64,000 bases of DNA from Bacteroidales bacterium (lineage in GTDB: Bacteria; Bacteroidota; Bacteroidia; Bacteroidales; UBA932). The notes beneath the pieces are model-generated. The model saw nothing but the letters and a program-made list of their open reading frames with translations, was not told where the DNA came from and searched no databases. The position numbers and the translations under genes are program-made. Where the stretch lies: contig JAQYTJ010000036.1 of NCBI GenBank assembly GCA_028724885.1, forward strand, positions 81,682 to 145,681. The letters run 5' to 3'. Positions 1 through 8,487 of the stretch are shown here, piece after piece. Every line of letters begins with the position of its first letter. Within the stretch, counting starts at the first letter, position 1.

Positions 1-1
1 C

Positions 2-619
2 AAGGGAACCAGCATGCCGAGCAACATCACTACTGACATAGGAGGAAGTTACGAGGATCAGCAGGACATGTTCGGAGATTTGCTAACCCTTATGGTACTG
101 ATAGTAATCTTGGTATATATGGTGATGGCTTCTCAGTTCGAGTCCTTCATCAGTCCGCTGGTAATCATGTTCTCCGTGCCATTCGCCATAACAGGCGTAA
201 TCCTAGGCCTTCGCATCGGCAACACGCCATTGAGCGTAATGGCAATGATTGGCTTGCTGATCCTGATTGGAATCGTGGTTAAGAACGGTATCGTGCTCAT
301 CGATTACACCAATCTTATGAGGGAGAGAGGAATGAGCATCGTGGAAGCGTCCGTAACGGCGGCAAGGAGTCGTCTGCGCCCTATCCTCATGACCACCTTG
401 ACCACAGTCCTTGGAATGATTCCTATGGCCGTCGGCCAAGGGGAAGGTGCAGAGATGTGGAGGCCTCTTGGCCTTACGGTAGCCTGGGGCCTTACGGTTT
501 CGACCGTCGTCACCCTTATTCTGATCCCTGTGATCTACTGCGCAGTGAGCTCTTTCCAGGAGAAGCGCAGGCAGCGCAAGGAGCAGAAAAATGCCGAGAC
601 GAAAATTGCGAAAGCATAG
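2..619 (+). CDS. RND efflux transporter (AcrB/HAE1 type), C-terminal part; 5' end lies outside the window
   Basis: ORF is open to the window edge; TM-rich sequence ...MASQFESFISPLVIMFSVPFAITGVILGL...GIVVKNGIVLIDYTNLMRERG... typical of the RND C-terminus. Confidence 0.95.
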   Translation, partial: KGTSMPSNITTDIGGSYEDQQDMFGDLLTLMVLIVILVYMVMASQFESFISPLVIMFSVPFAITGVILGLRIGNTPLSVMAMIGLLILIGIVVKNGIVLIDYTNLMRERGMSIVEASVTAARSRLRPILMTTLTTVLGMIPMAVGQGEGAEMWRPLGLTVAWGLTVSTVVTLILIPVIYCAVSSFQEKRRQRKEQKNAETKIAKA

Positions 620-644
620 GAAATATTAATATATCGCATTGAAT

Positions 645-953
645 ATGAAAGCATTATTTATATCGTACAATCAAGGATTCGGACACGATGTCCTGCGTCT
701 TCTGGATCGGGAACACCAGAGAGGGTTCACTCAGTGGCTGGATATTCAAGGTCGCGGTGAGATGAATGGCGAGCCGCATTATGGCAATCATGCCTGGCCG
801 GTTCAGAACAACGCAATTCTGACTGTCGTGAAAGATGACCAGAAAGCCAGGCATCTGCTCGCTGAACTAGACAAAATGGACAAGGCATCGCCGGATCTCG
901 GCCTGAGGACTTTCCTTTGGAATGTTGAGGAGTCGACTCTTCCTGAAGAATAG
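645..953 (+). CDS. PG0541-family transporter-associated small protein
   Basis: ~100 aa ORF directly downstream of the RND pump; MKALFISYNQGFGHDVLRLLD...RGFTQW. Confidence 0.7.
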   Translation: MKALFISYNQGFGHDVLRLLDREHQRGFTQWLDIQGRGEMNGEPHYGNHAWPVQNNAILTVVKDDQKARHLLAELDKMDKASPDLGLRTFLWNVEESTLPEE

Positions 954-967
954 TAATCTTTTTTCCT

Positions 968-975
968 TATATTTG
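968..975 (+). promoter_or_regulatory. Bacteroidetes -7 promoter element (TATATTTG) upstream of trxA
   Basis: Exact match to TAnnTTTG ~54 bp before the trxA ATG. Confidence 0.55.
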
Positions 976-1015
976 TTTCGGAACGGAAATTGCGAGGTTC
1001 TGTTCCGAAATTTTT
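976..1015 (+). terminator. Stem-loop TTTCGGAAC...GTTCCGAAA followed by a T tract
   Basis: Perfect 9-bp inverted repeat (976-984/1002-1010) followed by TTTTT. Confidence 0.55.
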
Positions 1016-1028
1016 AAACTTTTGTATC

Positions 1029-1340
1029 ATGGAAATAATTGCGACAAACGAAAATTTTAATGATTTGGTTTCTTCAGGCGTAGTTCTGGCAGATTTCTGG
1101 GCTACTTGGTGCGGCCCATGCCGCGCTCTTGCCCCTACTGTAGAGGCTATTGCAAACGAATATGACGGTAAGGTTAAGGTCGTCAAATGCAACGTGGACG
1201 AGTGCGATGCACCTGCCGGAGAGCATGGGATACGGAATATTCCGACACTGCTTTTCTTCAAAGACGGGAAAGTCGTAGACAAGCTGGTCGGCAACGTCCC
1301 TAAAAACGAAATCACTACCAAACTTAATACACTGTTATAA
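1029..1340 (+). CDS. trxA: Thioredoxin
   Basis: WCGPCR active site; ADFWATWCGPCRALAPTVEAIA...GIRNIPTLLFFKDGK. Confidence 0.95.
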   Translation: MEIIATNENFNDLVSSGVVLADFWATWCGPCRALAPTVEAIANEYDGKVKVVKCNVDECDAPAGEHGIRNIPTLLFFKDGKVVDKLVGNVPKNEITTKLNTLL

Positions 1341-1349
1341 ATTTTCATT

Positions 1350-1979
1350 ATGAAAAGGCTATTCTTTATTCTTGCCATCTCTTGCATGGCAACGGTAGGA
1401 ATGAATGCCCAGCGTTACAATAGGGCATCATTCGGAATAATCGGTGGGCTCACTTCCTCAAAGTCACATGTGAAGGATGTGGATGCCAGCTCCCTTTCTC
1501 TTTATCATGTCGGTATCACCGCACAGCTGCCGCTTGTCTCCGGATTAGCGATTCAGCCGAGCCTTCTTTATCAGGTTAAAGGAACGTCAGTCGGCAAAAT
1601 TGATGACGCACAATGGAAAGATTTCGAAACCAAAGTTGGGTATCTGGAGCTTCCTGTCCAGATTCAGTGGGGGCCGGATCTCGGGTTCTTGCGCCCTTAT
1701 GCCTTCGCAGAGCCTTTCGTGGGCTACCGACTTGGGTCCAGCAATGATGGCCAGGCAAAAACTATCAAGAGCGAACTCAAGAAAGCTGAATATGGCCTTG
1801 GCGTGGGCGCCGGATTGGATTTCTGGAAACTGCAATTTTCAATCAAGTATTTCTGGAATTTCGGGAATATCTATGACTCCGGCAATATCGCAGACACGGT
1901 GGGCGACAAGGTTCGCGATGCCGTCAATGACGGAAACAACTTCAATGGCGTAGCTGTCTCGCTGGCGTTTTTCTTCTAA
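1350..1979 (+). CDS. Outer membrane beta-barrel (porin family / PorT-like) protein
   Basis: Signal peptide; barrel-like repeats; terminal aromatic residues (VAVSLAFFF). Confidence 0.75.
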   Translation: MKRLFFILAISCMATVGMNAQRYNRASFGIIGGLTSSKSHVKDVDASSLSLYHVGITAQLPLVSGLAIQPSLLYQVKGTSVGKIDDAQWKDFETKVGYLELPVQIQWGPDLGFLRPYAFAEPFVGYRLGSSNDGQAKTIKSELKKAEYGLGVGAGLDFWKLQFSIKYFWNFGNIYDSGNIADTVGDKVRDAVNDGNNFNGVAVSLAFFF

Positions 1980-1987
1980 ATAGGAAT

Positions 1988-2533
1988 TTGATGTCAGGAG
2001 AAAAGAGACTTGCGATTTTCTGCTCATCCAGCAGTGAGATAAATCCAAATTACAATCAGGCTGCGCGAGAACTCACTCGCGCGGCTTGTTCATTAGGCTA
2101 CGTCATAGTGTCTGGCGGTACGGTCAAAGGAACCATGGGTGTCGTCGCAGACGCGGTCGTCGAGTGTGGTGGAAAGCATGTCGGGGTGATTCCGAAATTC
2201 ATGGCGGAAGTGGCTTACCCAAAGCTGTCCGAAGTCATCTGGACGGACACCATGTCTGAACGGAAGGAGGAGATGCGTCGAGGCACATGTGTGGCTGTGG
2301 CTCTTCCTGGCGGCATAGGAACATTAGACGAATTGATAGAAACCCTGACTCTGGCAAAGCTGAAACGGTACCATGGCAAAGTCTTCGCCCTGAATGTAGA
2401 TGGCTTCTACGATCCACTTGCCAGTCTTTTGGACTTTTTCGTGTCCACGGGAATGCTTGACGAATGCTCTAGGAGCCTGATTGAATTTCCAAGCACGGTC
2501 ACGGAATTTGCCGAAAGCCTTTCGAAGATATGA
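1988..2533 (+). CDS. LOG family / TIGR00730 Rossmann-fold protein (cytokinin riboside 5'-monophosphate phosphoribohydrolase-like)
   Basis: VSGGTVKGTMGVVADA and LPGGIGTLDELIETLT motifs. Confidence 0.9.
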   Translation: MMSGEKRLAIFCSSSSEINPNYNQAARELTRAACSLGYVIVSGGTVKGTMGVVADAVVECGGKHVGVIPKFMAEVAYPKLSEVIWTDTMSERKEEMRRGTCVAVALPGGIGTLDELIETLTLAKLKRYHGKVFALNVDGFYDPLASLLDFFVSTGMLDECSRSLIEFPSTVTEFAESLSKI

Positions 2534-3513
2534 TCCTGGATGAAATAAGGTCATATCTTGGGGAAGACTGGAATTCAATCACAAGGCTGATTTCCGAGTC
2601 TTTGCGTAGCGACATAACGCTTCTGAATCTTACTAACGACTCGATACTTAAGAATTCCGGCAAGCAGCTCCGCCCAATGATATCCCTGCTTGTGTCAAGG
2701 GCATGTTCTCAAGGAAACATCACCAATGATAGCATTCGCTACGCCGCTGCCGCAGAACTGCTGCACAACGCAACGTTGCTGCACGACGATGTGGCGGATT
2801 GCAGCGTCAAAAGACGAGGCAAGCCTACTGTCATGTCCATCTTGGGCAGCAATGCCTCTGTCCTGATAGGGGATTTCTGGCTCGTGAAGGCGATGAAAAG
2901 TATTCTTGATGCTGCAAAGAATACTGACAAGGTAATAAGAATATTTTCCAAGACGCTCAGCGATTTGGCTGAAGGGGAGATGCTCCAATTGCAGAAGGCT
3001 CAGACCGGGGACACCACCGAGGAGGATTACCTGAGGATTATATTCAATAAGACGGCGTCATTATTTGAGGCTGCGGCCTATTCTGCGGCTATTTCCGTTG
3101 ATGCCGCTGCCGACGTGGTCTCAGCTATACGTGAATATTCCGTCTACCTAGGCTTGGCTTTCCAGATCCGCGACGATATGTTCGACTATTATGATGAGGG
3201 CGCGATTGGGAAGCCTGTGGGAATAGACTTGGACGAGCAGAAGATTACGCTGCCGCTTCTTTGCGCTTTAGAAACCGTGAGCAATGAAGAGGCTGATTAC
3301 GTGAGGCAGAAAGTAAATGACATTCATGAGAATCCTTCGTATAAGGCGGAGATCAGGGATTTCGTTTTCCAGCATGACGGCCTAGAAGGTGCCTGCGAGA
3401 AACTTCATGAATATGTTGACAAGGCAATAAAATCTCTGTCTGTGCTTCCTAATTCGCAAGAAAAAAGCTATCTTGCACAGATTGCCGAATTCACGGCTGA
3501 CAGGGACAAATGA
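2530..3513 (+). CDS. Polyprenyl (all-trans) diphosphate synthase
   Basis: LLHDDVADCSVKRRG and FQIRDDMFDYY aspartate-rich motifs. Confidence 0.93.
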   Translation: MILDEIRSYLGEDWNSITRLISESLRSDITLLNLTNDSILKNSGKQLRPMISLLVSRACSQGNITNDSIRYAAAAELLHNATLLHDDVADCSVKRRGKPTVMSILGSNASVLIGDFWLVKAMKSILDAAKNTDKVIRIFSKTLSDLAEGEMLQLQKAQTGDTTEEDYLRIIFNKTASLFEAAAYSAAISVDAAADVVSAIREYSVYLGLAFQIRDDMFDYYDEGAIGKPVGIDLDEQKITLPLLCALETVSNEEADYVRQKVNDIHENPSYKAEIRDFVFQHDGLEGACEKLHEYVDKAIKSLSVLPNSQEKSYLAQIAEFTADRDK

Positions 3514-4604
3514 GGCTTGAAGAAATAATTGGCAACGCTGATGCGGTGAAGTCGCTGGAATTCATGGTTTCCAGTGGACGCATTCCGCACGCTATGATGC
3601 TGTATGAGAATGACGGCTGTGGGGCTATGAAAATCGCCATGGCTTTTCTCGATTCCATATTCAATCATGACCATAAAGTTTCGGCCATGATTCATCCGGA
3701 CGTTCACTACGTTTATCCGGTGGCCATTGGTTCTAAGGTGAACGAGAAGCAGGAAAACTTGCTGGCAGGGCTTTTCCTCCCATATTGGAGAGAATTGATG
3801 GTGAAAAATCCGTATTCATTGGAAAATGAAGTCAGCTCAGCATTCGGCATTGAGGGAAAGCAGGCGGTAATTAATGTGGCAGAGGCTAGGGAAATCCTAG
3901 ACAAAATATTCATATCATCTTTCGAAGGTGGGTGGAAGGCTATCGTCGTGTACCTTCCGGAGAAAATGAACCAGTCTTCTGCCAATGCCCTTCTCAAAGT
4001 GGTTGAGGAACCACCGGATAAGACAATATTCATAATGATCACCCATGCGCCCGAAAAGGTGATGCCTACGATTTCTTCCAGGTGCCAGGCGATGAGGGTG
4101 ATGCCATATTCAAAGGATGAAATCGTGAACATCCTGATTTCTGAATTTGGCAAAGGGCAGGCTGAGGCTGCTCAGGCTGCAGATATTGCTGGCGGCAGCG
4201 TAGGAGAAGCATTGCACTTTCTCTCGGACAGGGAAGATTATCAGGAGCAGATGGGCATATTCAAGGATCTAATGACGTCTCTCGCTGCCAGAGACCTTTT
4301 AGGTGCCTTGGCTTGTGGAGAAAGGGCTGCTGCGATGGCATCGCGTGAAAAACAGAAAGCTTTTTGTAAATTTGCAGGAGAATGTCTCAGAAAGATATTC
4401 CTGTTCCAGCAAAAACTTCCCGGGCTTTCGGCATATTCCGAAGAAGAGAGGCAATTTTTTTCGGCTTTGGCAGACCGAAGCAGGAGAAATTTTCCTAGGC
4501 AGGCTTTGGCTTGCTTTGACAGGACCCGGATGCTGCTAGATCGCAACGTGAATCAGAAAATCATATTCTGTGATGTCGTGAACAGGCTTTACGGAATTTT
4601 TTAA
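3510..4604 (+). CDS. holB: DNA polymerase III subunit delta' (clamp loader)
   Basis: GRIPHAMMLYE...NALLKVVEEPPDKTIFIMITHAPEKVMPTISSRCQ. Confidence 0.9.
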   Translation: MRLEEIIGNADAVKSLEFMVSSGRIPHAMMLYENDGCGAMKIAMAFLDSIFNHDHKVSAMIHPDVHYVYPVAIGSKVNEKQENLLAGLFLPYWRELMVKNPYSLENEVSSAFGIEGKQAVINVAEAREILDKIFISSFEGGWKAIVVYLPEKMNQSSANALLKVVEEPPDKTIFIMITHAPEKVMPTISSRCQAMRVMPYSKDEIVNILISEFGKGQAEAAQAADIAGGSVGEALHFLSDREDYQEQMGIFKDLMTSLAARDLLGALACGERAAAMASREKQKAFCKFAGECLRKIFLFQQKLPGLSAYSEEERQFFSALADRSRRNFPRQALACFDRTRMLLDRNVNQKIIFCDVVNRLYGIF

Positions 4605-4613
4605 ATACGCATA

Positions 4614-5885
4614 ATGGACAACGCATCGAAAGAAAATATAAAATTTGACTGCAACCGTGGCTGCATGGTCTCGAACAATCCTGAGACGGGGGAGTACTCA
4701 TGCACATACAGGCGCGGATGCTGCAAGCTGGAGGATTATAATTGGCTTATTGGCGTTCGCCAAGAGCAATTCAAGGACTTGTTCGAGGTTCGTTTCAAGG
4801 ATACTCGTAAAGGAATTTACATTAACGACTCTGGACAGAGCATAAAAATGGGTGATCTGGTCATCGTCGAGGCTGCTAATGGTCATGACTTCGGAATTGT
4901 GACTCTGGAGGGACCTGTAGTCGGTCGTCAGATGAAATGCAAGGGCATCGATCCTGATACGAATCCGCTCAAAAAGATTTATCGCAAGGCGAAGCCTTTC
5001 GATATCGCCAAATGGCAAGAATCGATTGCAAAGGAGCAAGATACGATGATTCAGGCTCGCAGAATTGCTGCAGAGCTAGGCCTTGATATGAAAATCGGTG
5101 ATGTAGAATATCAGGGAGACGGCACTAAGGCAATTTTTTATTACATTGCTGATGGGCGCGTGGATTTCCGCCAGCTGATTAAGGTTTTCGCCGAGGAGTT
5201 CCGCATCAGGATAGAGATGAAGCAAATCGGGGCACGTCAGGAGGCTGGCCTGATAGGTGGCCTCGGGGTGTGCGGCCGTGAACTTTGCTGTGCGAACTAC
5301 TTTACGAATTTCCAGTCGATATCGACATCGGCGGCTCGCGTGCAGGATTTGTCAATGAATCCGCAGAAGCTTGCCGGTCAGTGCGGAAAACTGAAATGCT
5401 GCCTGAATTACGAGGTGGCAGCCTATATGGAAGCGCAGTCACACATTCCAAAAATTAATGAGCCTCTCGAGTTCCAGGATGGTCATGCTTTCCTGGTGAA
5501 GACAGACATCCTTCGCGAGACTATGTATTTCTCTTACGACAAAAATTCTTTGTCTGAGACATATCCCCTCTCTGCTCGTAAGGTAAAGGAAATCATTGAA
5601 ATGAATAAATACGGAAAGAAGCCTGAGTCTTTAAAGCCAAATGTCGAGCCTTCTGCTGCGCCGGAATTCGTTTCCGCTGTCGGCGACGATGCGATAACAA
5701 GGTTTGACAAACGGCCTAGGAAAAATAAGAAACGCTGGAAGGGGAAGCGCGGCGCAGGCGATTACAAGGCAGATTCGGTTAACGTCAAGGCTGGTGAAAA
5801 GCAAGGTGTTCCGGCGGTCAGGCGTGCGGCACCTGCCGACAGGCGTGTCTCGTCGGACGGCCCGTCCATGAATAACGGCAATTAA
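4614..5885 (+). CDS. PSP1 / YaaT-RicT-like regulatory protein
   Basis: Cys-rich RELCCANYF...GQCGKLKCCLNYE; PSP1 C-terminal domain. Confidence 0.85.
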   Translation: MDNASKENIKFDCNRGCMVSNNPETGEYSCTYRRGCCKLEDYNWLIGVRQEQFKDLFEVRFKDTRKGIYINDSGQSIKMGDLVIVEAANGHDFGIVTLEGPVVGRQMKCKGIDPDTNPLKKIYRKAKPFDIAKWQESIAKEQDTMIQARRIAAELGLDMKIGDVEYQGDGTKAIFYYIADGRVDFRQLIKVFAEEFRIRIEMKQIGARQEAGLIGGLGVCGRELCCANYFTNFQSISTSAARVQDLSMNPQKLAGQCGKLKCCLNYEVAAYMEAQSHIPKINEPLEFQDGHAFLVKTDILRETMYFSYDKNSLSETYPLSARKVKEIIEMNKYGKKPESLKPNVEPSAAPEFVSAVGDDAITRFDKRPRKNKKRWKGKRGAGDYKADSVNVKAGEKQGVPAVRRAAPADRRVSSDGPSMNNGN

Positions 5886-5908
5886 TCATCTATTGCTAAG
5901 TCTTTGGA

Positions 5909-6925
5909 ATGGGTCACGGGAAACTTCGAAAATTCGCTGAGAATGAGACTTTTAAGTGCCTCTTACAGCCTTCTGCCTCGGAAGTCATTGACAAGTCCGA
6001 TGGTGGTTTCCGTGTGCTTGATCATCCTATTAAAGGTAATTGGAATTCGAAGATGTTTGCGAATGCTCAGCCTATCGTGCTGGAACTTGGCTGCGGACGA
6101 GGGGAGTACACGATTGACCTTTCTCGCAGAGTTCCGTCTAGCAATTATATCGGGATTGACATCAAGGGGGCAAGGCTATGGCAGGGGGCGAAGTATGCCG
6201 TCGAACATGATCTGCCGAATGTTGCTTTCTTGCGAACTCGAATAGAATTGATCGAGGCGTTCTTTGCGCCGAGGGAAGTTTCTGAAATTTGGCTTACTTT
6301 TTCCGATCCGCAGCTAGGCAGTGCGAATAAGCGCCTGTCCAGCCCGGTTTTCTTGGAAAGATACAGAAAATTTCTTGCTTCAGGCGGACGCATTCACCTT
6401 AAGACGGACAGTCGCTTTCTTTATGAATACACTAAAGCTGTCGTAGTGGCGAATGGCCTGAATATCCTAGCCGCCACCACGGATCTTTACAACCCAAATG
6501 TGCCAATCAGCACCAGTCACCCTCAACTTGATTCAGTACCTAATACCCCCCGTCATCCTGAACTTGATTCAGGATCTAACACCCCCCGTCATCCTGAACT
6601 TGATTCAGGATCTATTGTCTGTGAGCCTAGATTCCGGGTCAAGCCCGGAATGACAAGAGAGGATCTGTACGCATCCCTTCGTCATCCTGAACTTGATTCA
6701 GGATCTAATCGCAACAATGCGATTCCAGGGCTAGACAAAGAGATCATGGCAGCCCTGACCGATGTCCAGACATTCTACGAGCGGATGTTCATGAAGCAAG
6801 GCTACAAAATCAACTACCTCTGCTTCACGATAAGTCATGAAGGCCCATTCGTCACCCCATCAGACTTCGATTCCGATTACTGGCGCTCCATCGAAGGCCC
6901 CCGTAAATTTCTGCAGAATGCATAG
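5909..6925 (+). CDS. trmB: tRNA (guanine-N7-)-methyltransferase with in-frame repeat insertion
   Basis: VLELGCGRGEYTIDLSRRVPSSNYIGIDIKGARLW...SEIWLTFSDPQLGSANKRL; C-terminus TFYERMFMKQGYKINYLCF; HPELDSGS repeats between them. Confidence 0.9.
   Translation: MGHGKLRKFAENETFKCLLQPSASEVIDKSDGGFRVLDHPIKGNWNSKMFANAQPIVLELGCGRGEYTIDLSRRVPSSNYIGIDIKGARLWQGAKYAVEHDLPNVAFLRTRIELIEAFFAPREVSEIWLTFSDPQLGSANKRLSSPVFLERYRKFLASGGRIHLKTDSRFLYEYTKAVVVANGLNILAATTDLYNPNVPISTSHPQLDSVPNTPRHPELDSGSNTPRHPELDSGSIVCEPRFRVKPGMTREDLYASLRHPELDSGSNRNNAIPGLDKEIMAALTDVQTFYERMFMKQGYKINYLCFTISHEGPFVTPSDFDSDYWRSIEGPRKFLQNA
6515..6614. repeat. Three tandem 36-bp units (consensus CGTCATCCTGAACTTGATTCAGGATCTA...) inside trmB
   Basis: Unit starts at 6515 (divergent), 6551 and 6587; a fourth isolated copy is at 6680-6707. 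Confidence 0.9.
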
Positions 6926-6978
6926 AACAGCCATATTCCCTGCTTCCCATCCCTTTCACAGATATTAATCTTTTTCGC

Positions 6979-7120
6979 AAAGCCCTGTCGCTGAATATGG
7001 CTTGTAGTGTACTGTAGAAGGGTGCCACGCGACATCGCTGGGTAAAAAAGTGGTCGATGTCGAGATACCCTGGCAAGGAATGGCCTCAGCGGCATGTCCC
7101 TCGACAGTCATCTGCGAGAT
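6979..7120. repeat. 142-bp direct repeat, copy 1, flanking the HUH transposase gene
   Basis: Matches 8195-8336 over 142 bp with 2 mismatches. Confidence 0.97.
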
Positions 7121-7217
7121 CAGGTTTCGTTTTTTGCTGGCATCAATCGAGATAATATTCTAAGAGGTCTTGGATATAACTGAAAATATGAGTAGCTTCA
7201 AAACATATTAATCTCGC

Positions 7218-8129
7218 TTGGACATGAAAAATTTTTACATACCAGATTCTGTTAATGATTGTTTCCACATTTACTCAAACGGCACCAATGTAAATCTCCT
7301 CTGTGAGACAAGAAAAGACTATATATTCATAATGAATATGATAGCTGCTTCTTCCTTTGCTTGTAATGTCAGGATTCTAACAGACCAGGTAATGTCAACC
7401 CACTTCCATGCGATTATTTCTGGCACCGAAAGAAACTGCAACATATTTGCAAAAAGGATCATAGCAATATTGAACAGGTTCCTCAATGAGAAAGGCAGGT
7501 CATCTCATATTAATGGGGATCTGGAAGTCAGCTTAGATCCGATCTATGATTCGGATGAATTAAAGAATAAAATAATATATGTCTATAGGAATGCCCTCTC
7601 TGCAAAATTCCCTTTGATGCCTTGGAAATATGAGTGGGGGCCGGGAGACATATATTTTGTTGATCACTCAGAACTGGAGAACATAGGCAGGCCTTTGAGT
7701 GAGTTGTCTTTGTATAGGCAAAGATTGACGTTCCATACCCATGTGAATTTGCCTCAGTGGTGGAGAATGACTGATGAATGCATGATTCTGCCACACTGTT
7801 ATTTCGATTGGAAGAGGGTGGAGGATATTTTCGGTTCTTCTTACGTATTCATATCTTTTATCCATCAGAAGAAGGATCAGAAACTGGAACTTGAAGCCTG
7901 CTTTAAGCATAAACTTGTTCAGCAGGCGACTGAAGTAGAACTTCGTGAGGACGCAAAAAAATTGTTCAGAGATATGTTTGGCCGGGATCGTATTTCCATA
8001 GCTACTGTTCCGGAGAAAATAGCGGTTGCCCGAAAATTGTGCCAGGATAACCGCGTCTATTCCGTCTCCATGTTAAGCCGTGTTGTTCTTTTGCCGCAAG
8101 AAATATTGGATAGCGTGTTAAATAAATAA
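7218..8129 (+). CDS. REP-associated tyrosine transposase / IS200-like Y1 HUH transposase-family protein
   Basis: HUH motif VMSTHFHAIISG and downstream IIYVYRNALSAKF, resembling the RAYT Y..RNP motif; flanked by structured repeats. Confidence 0.75.
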   Translation: MDMKNFYIPDSVNDCFHIYSNGTNVNLLCETRKDYIFIMNMIAASSFACNVRILTDQVMSTHFHAIISGTERNCNIFAKRIIAILNRFLNEKGRSSHINGDLEVSLDPIYDSDELKNKIIYVYRNALSAKFPLMPWKYEWGPGDIYFVDHSELENIGRPLSELSLYRQRLTFHTHVNLPQWWRMTDECMILPHCYFDWKRVEDIFGSSYVFISFIHQKKDQKLELEACFKHKLVQQATEVELREDAKKLFRDMFGRDRISIATVPEKIAVARKLCQDNRVYSVSMLSRVVLLPQEILDSVLNK

Positions 8130-8194
8130 TTTTATGGTTACGCAAAGTTATGCGTAAAGTCATTTTTGATGATTCGTCCGCATGTCCTCATTGT

Positions 8195-8336
8195 AAAGCC
8201 CTGTCGCTGAATATGGCTTGTAGTGTACTGTAGAAGGGTGCCATGCGACATCGTTGGGTAAAAAAGTGGTCGATGTCGAGATACCCTGGCAAGGAATGGC
8301 CTCAGCGGCATGTCCCTCGACAGTCATCTGCGAGAT
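8195..8336. repeat. 142-bp direct repeat, copy 2
   Basis: See copy 1; internal inverted repeat CGACATCG...CGATGTCG. Confidence 0.97.
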
Positions 8337-8385
8337 TTATCGTGGAAAACCTAGTTGTAAATACAGGCTGTTGAATTGGTCCGTT

Positions 8386-8487
8386 TACGGCAGTGCAGAC
8401 GGCGGAAGTTGCTGGCAGTCCTATTGGGCTTTCCTCTACGGCAGTGCAGACGGCGGAGGTCGATGGAGGTTCTATTTGGCTTTTTGC
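8386..8487. repeat. Two tandem ~51-bp units TACGGCAGTGCAGACGGCGGA...
   Basis: Copies start at 8386 and 8437; the second overlaps the 3' end of the U32 peptidase gene. Confidence 0.85.

Noticed and set aside
803-1387. Long antisense ORFs such as 803-1387, 3713-4153, 16566-17102 and 41102-41662 on the opposite strand of genes
   Set aside because: They lie antisense to convincing coding sequences and have no recognisable domains; they are typical shadow ORFs.
6515-6614. 36-bp-period direct repeats in trmB considered as a CRISPR array
   Set aside because: Whole units are tandem with no distinct spacers, they are translated in frame within trmB, and no cas genes are nearby.
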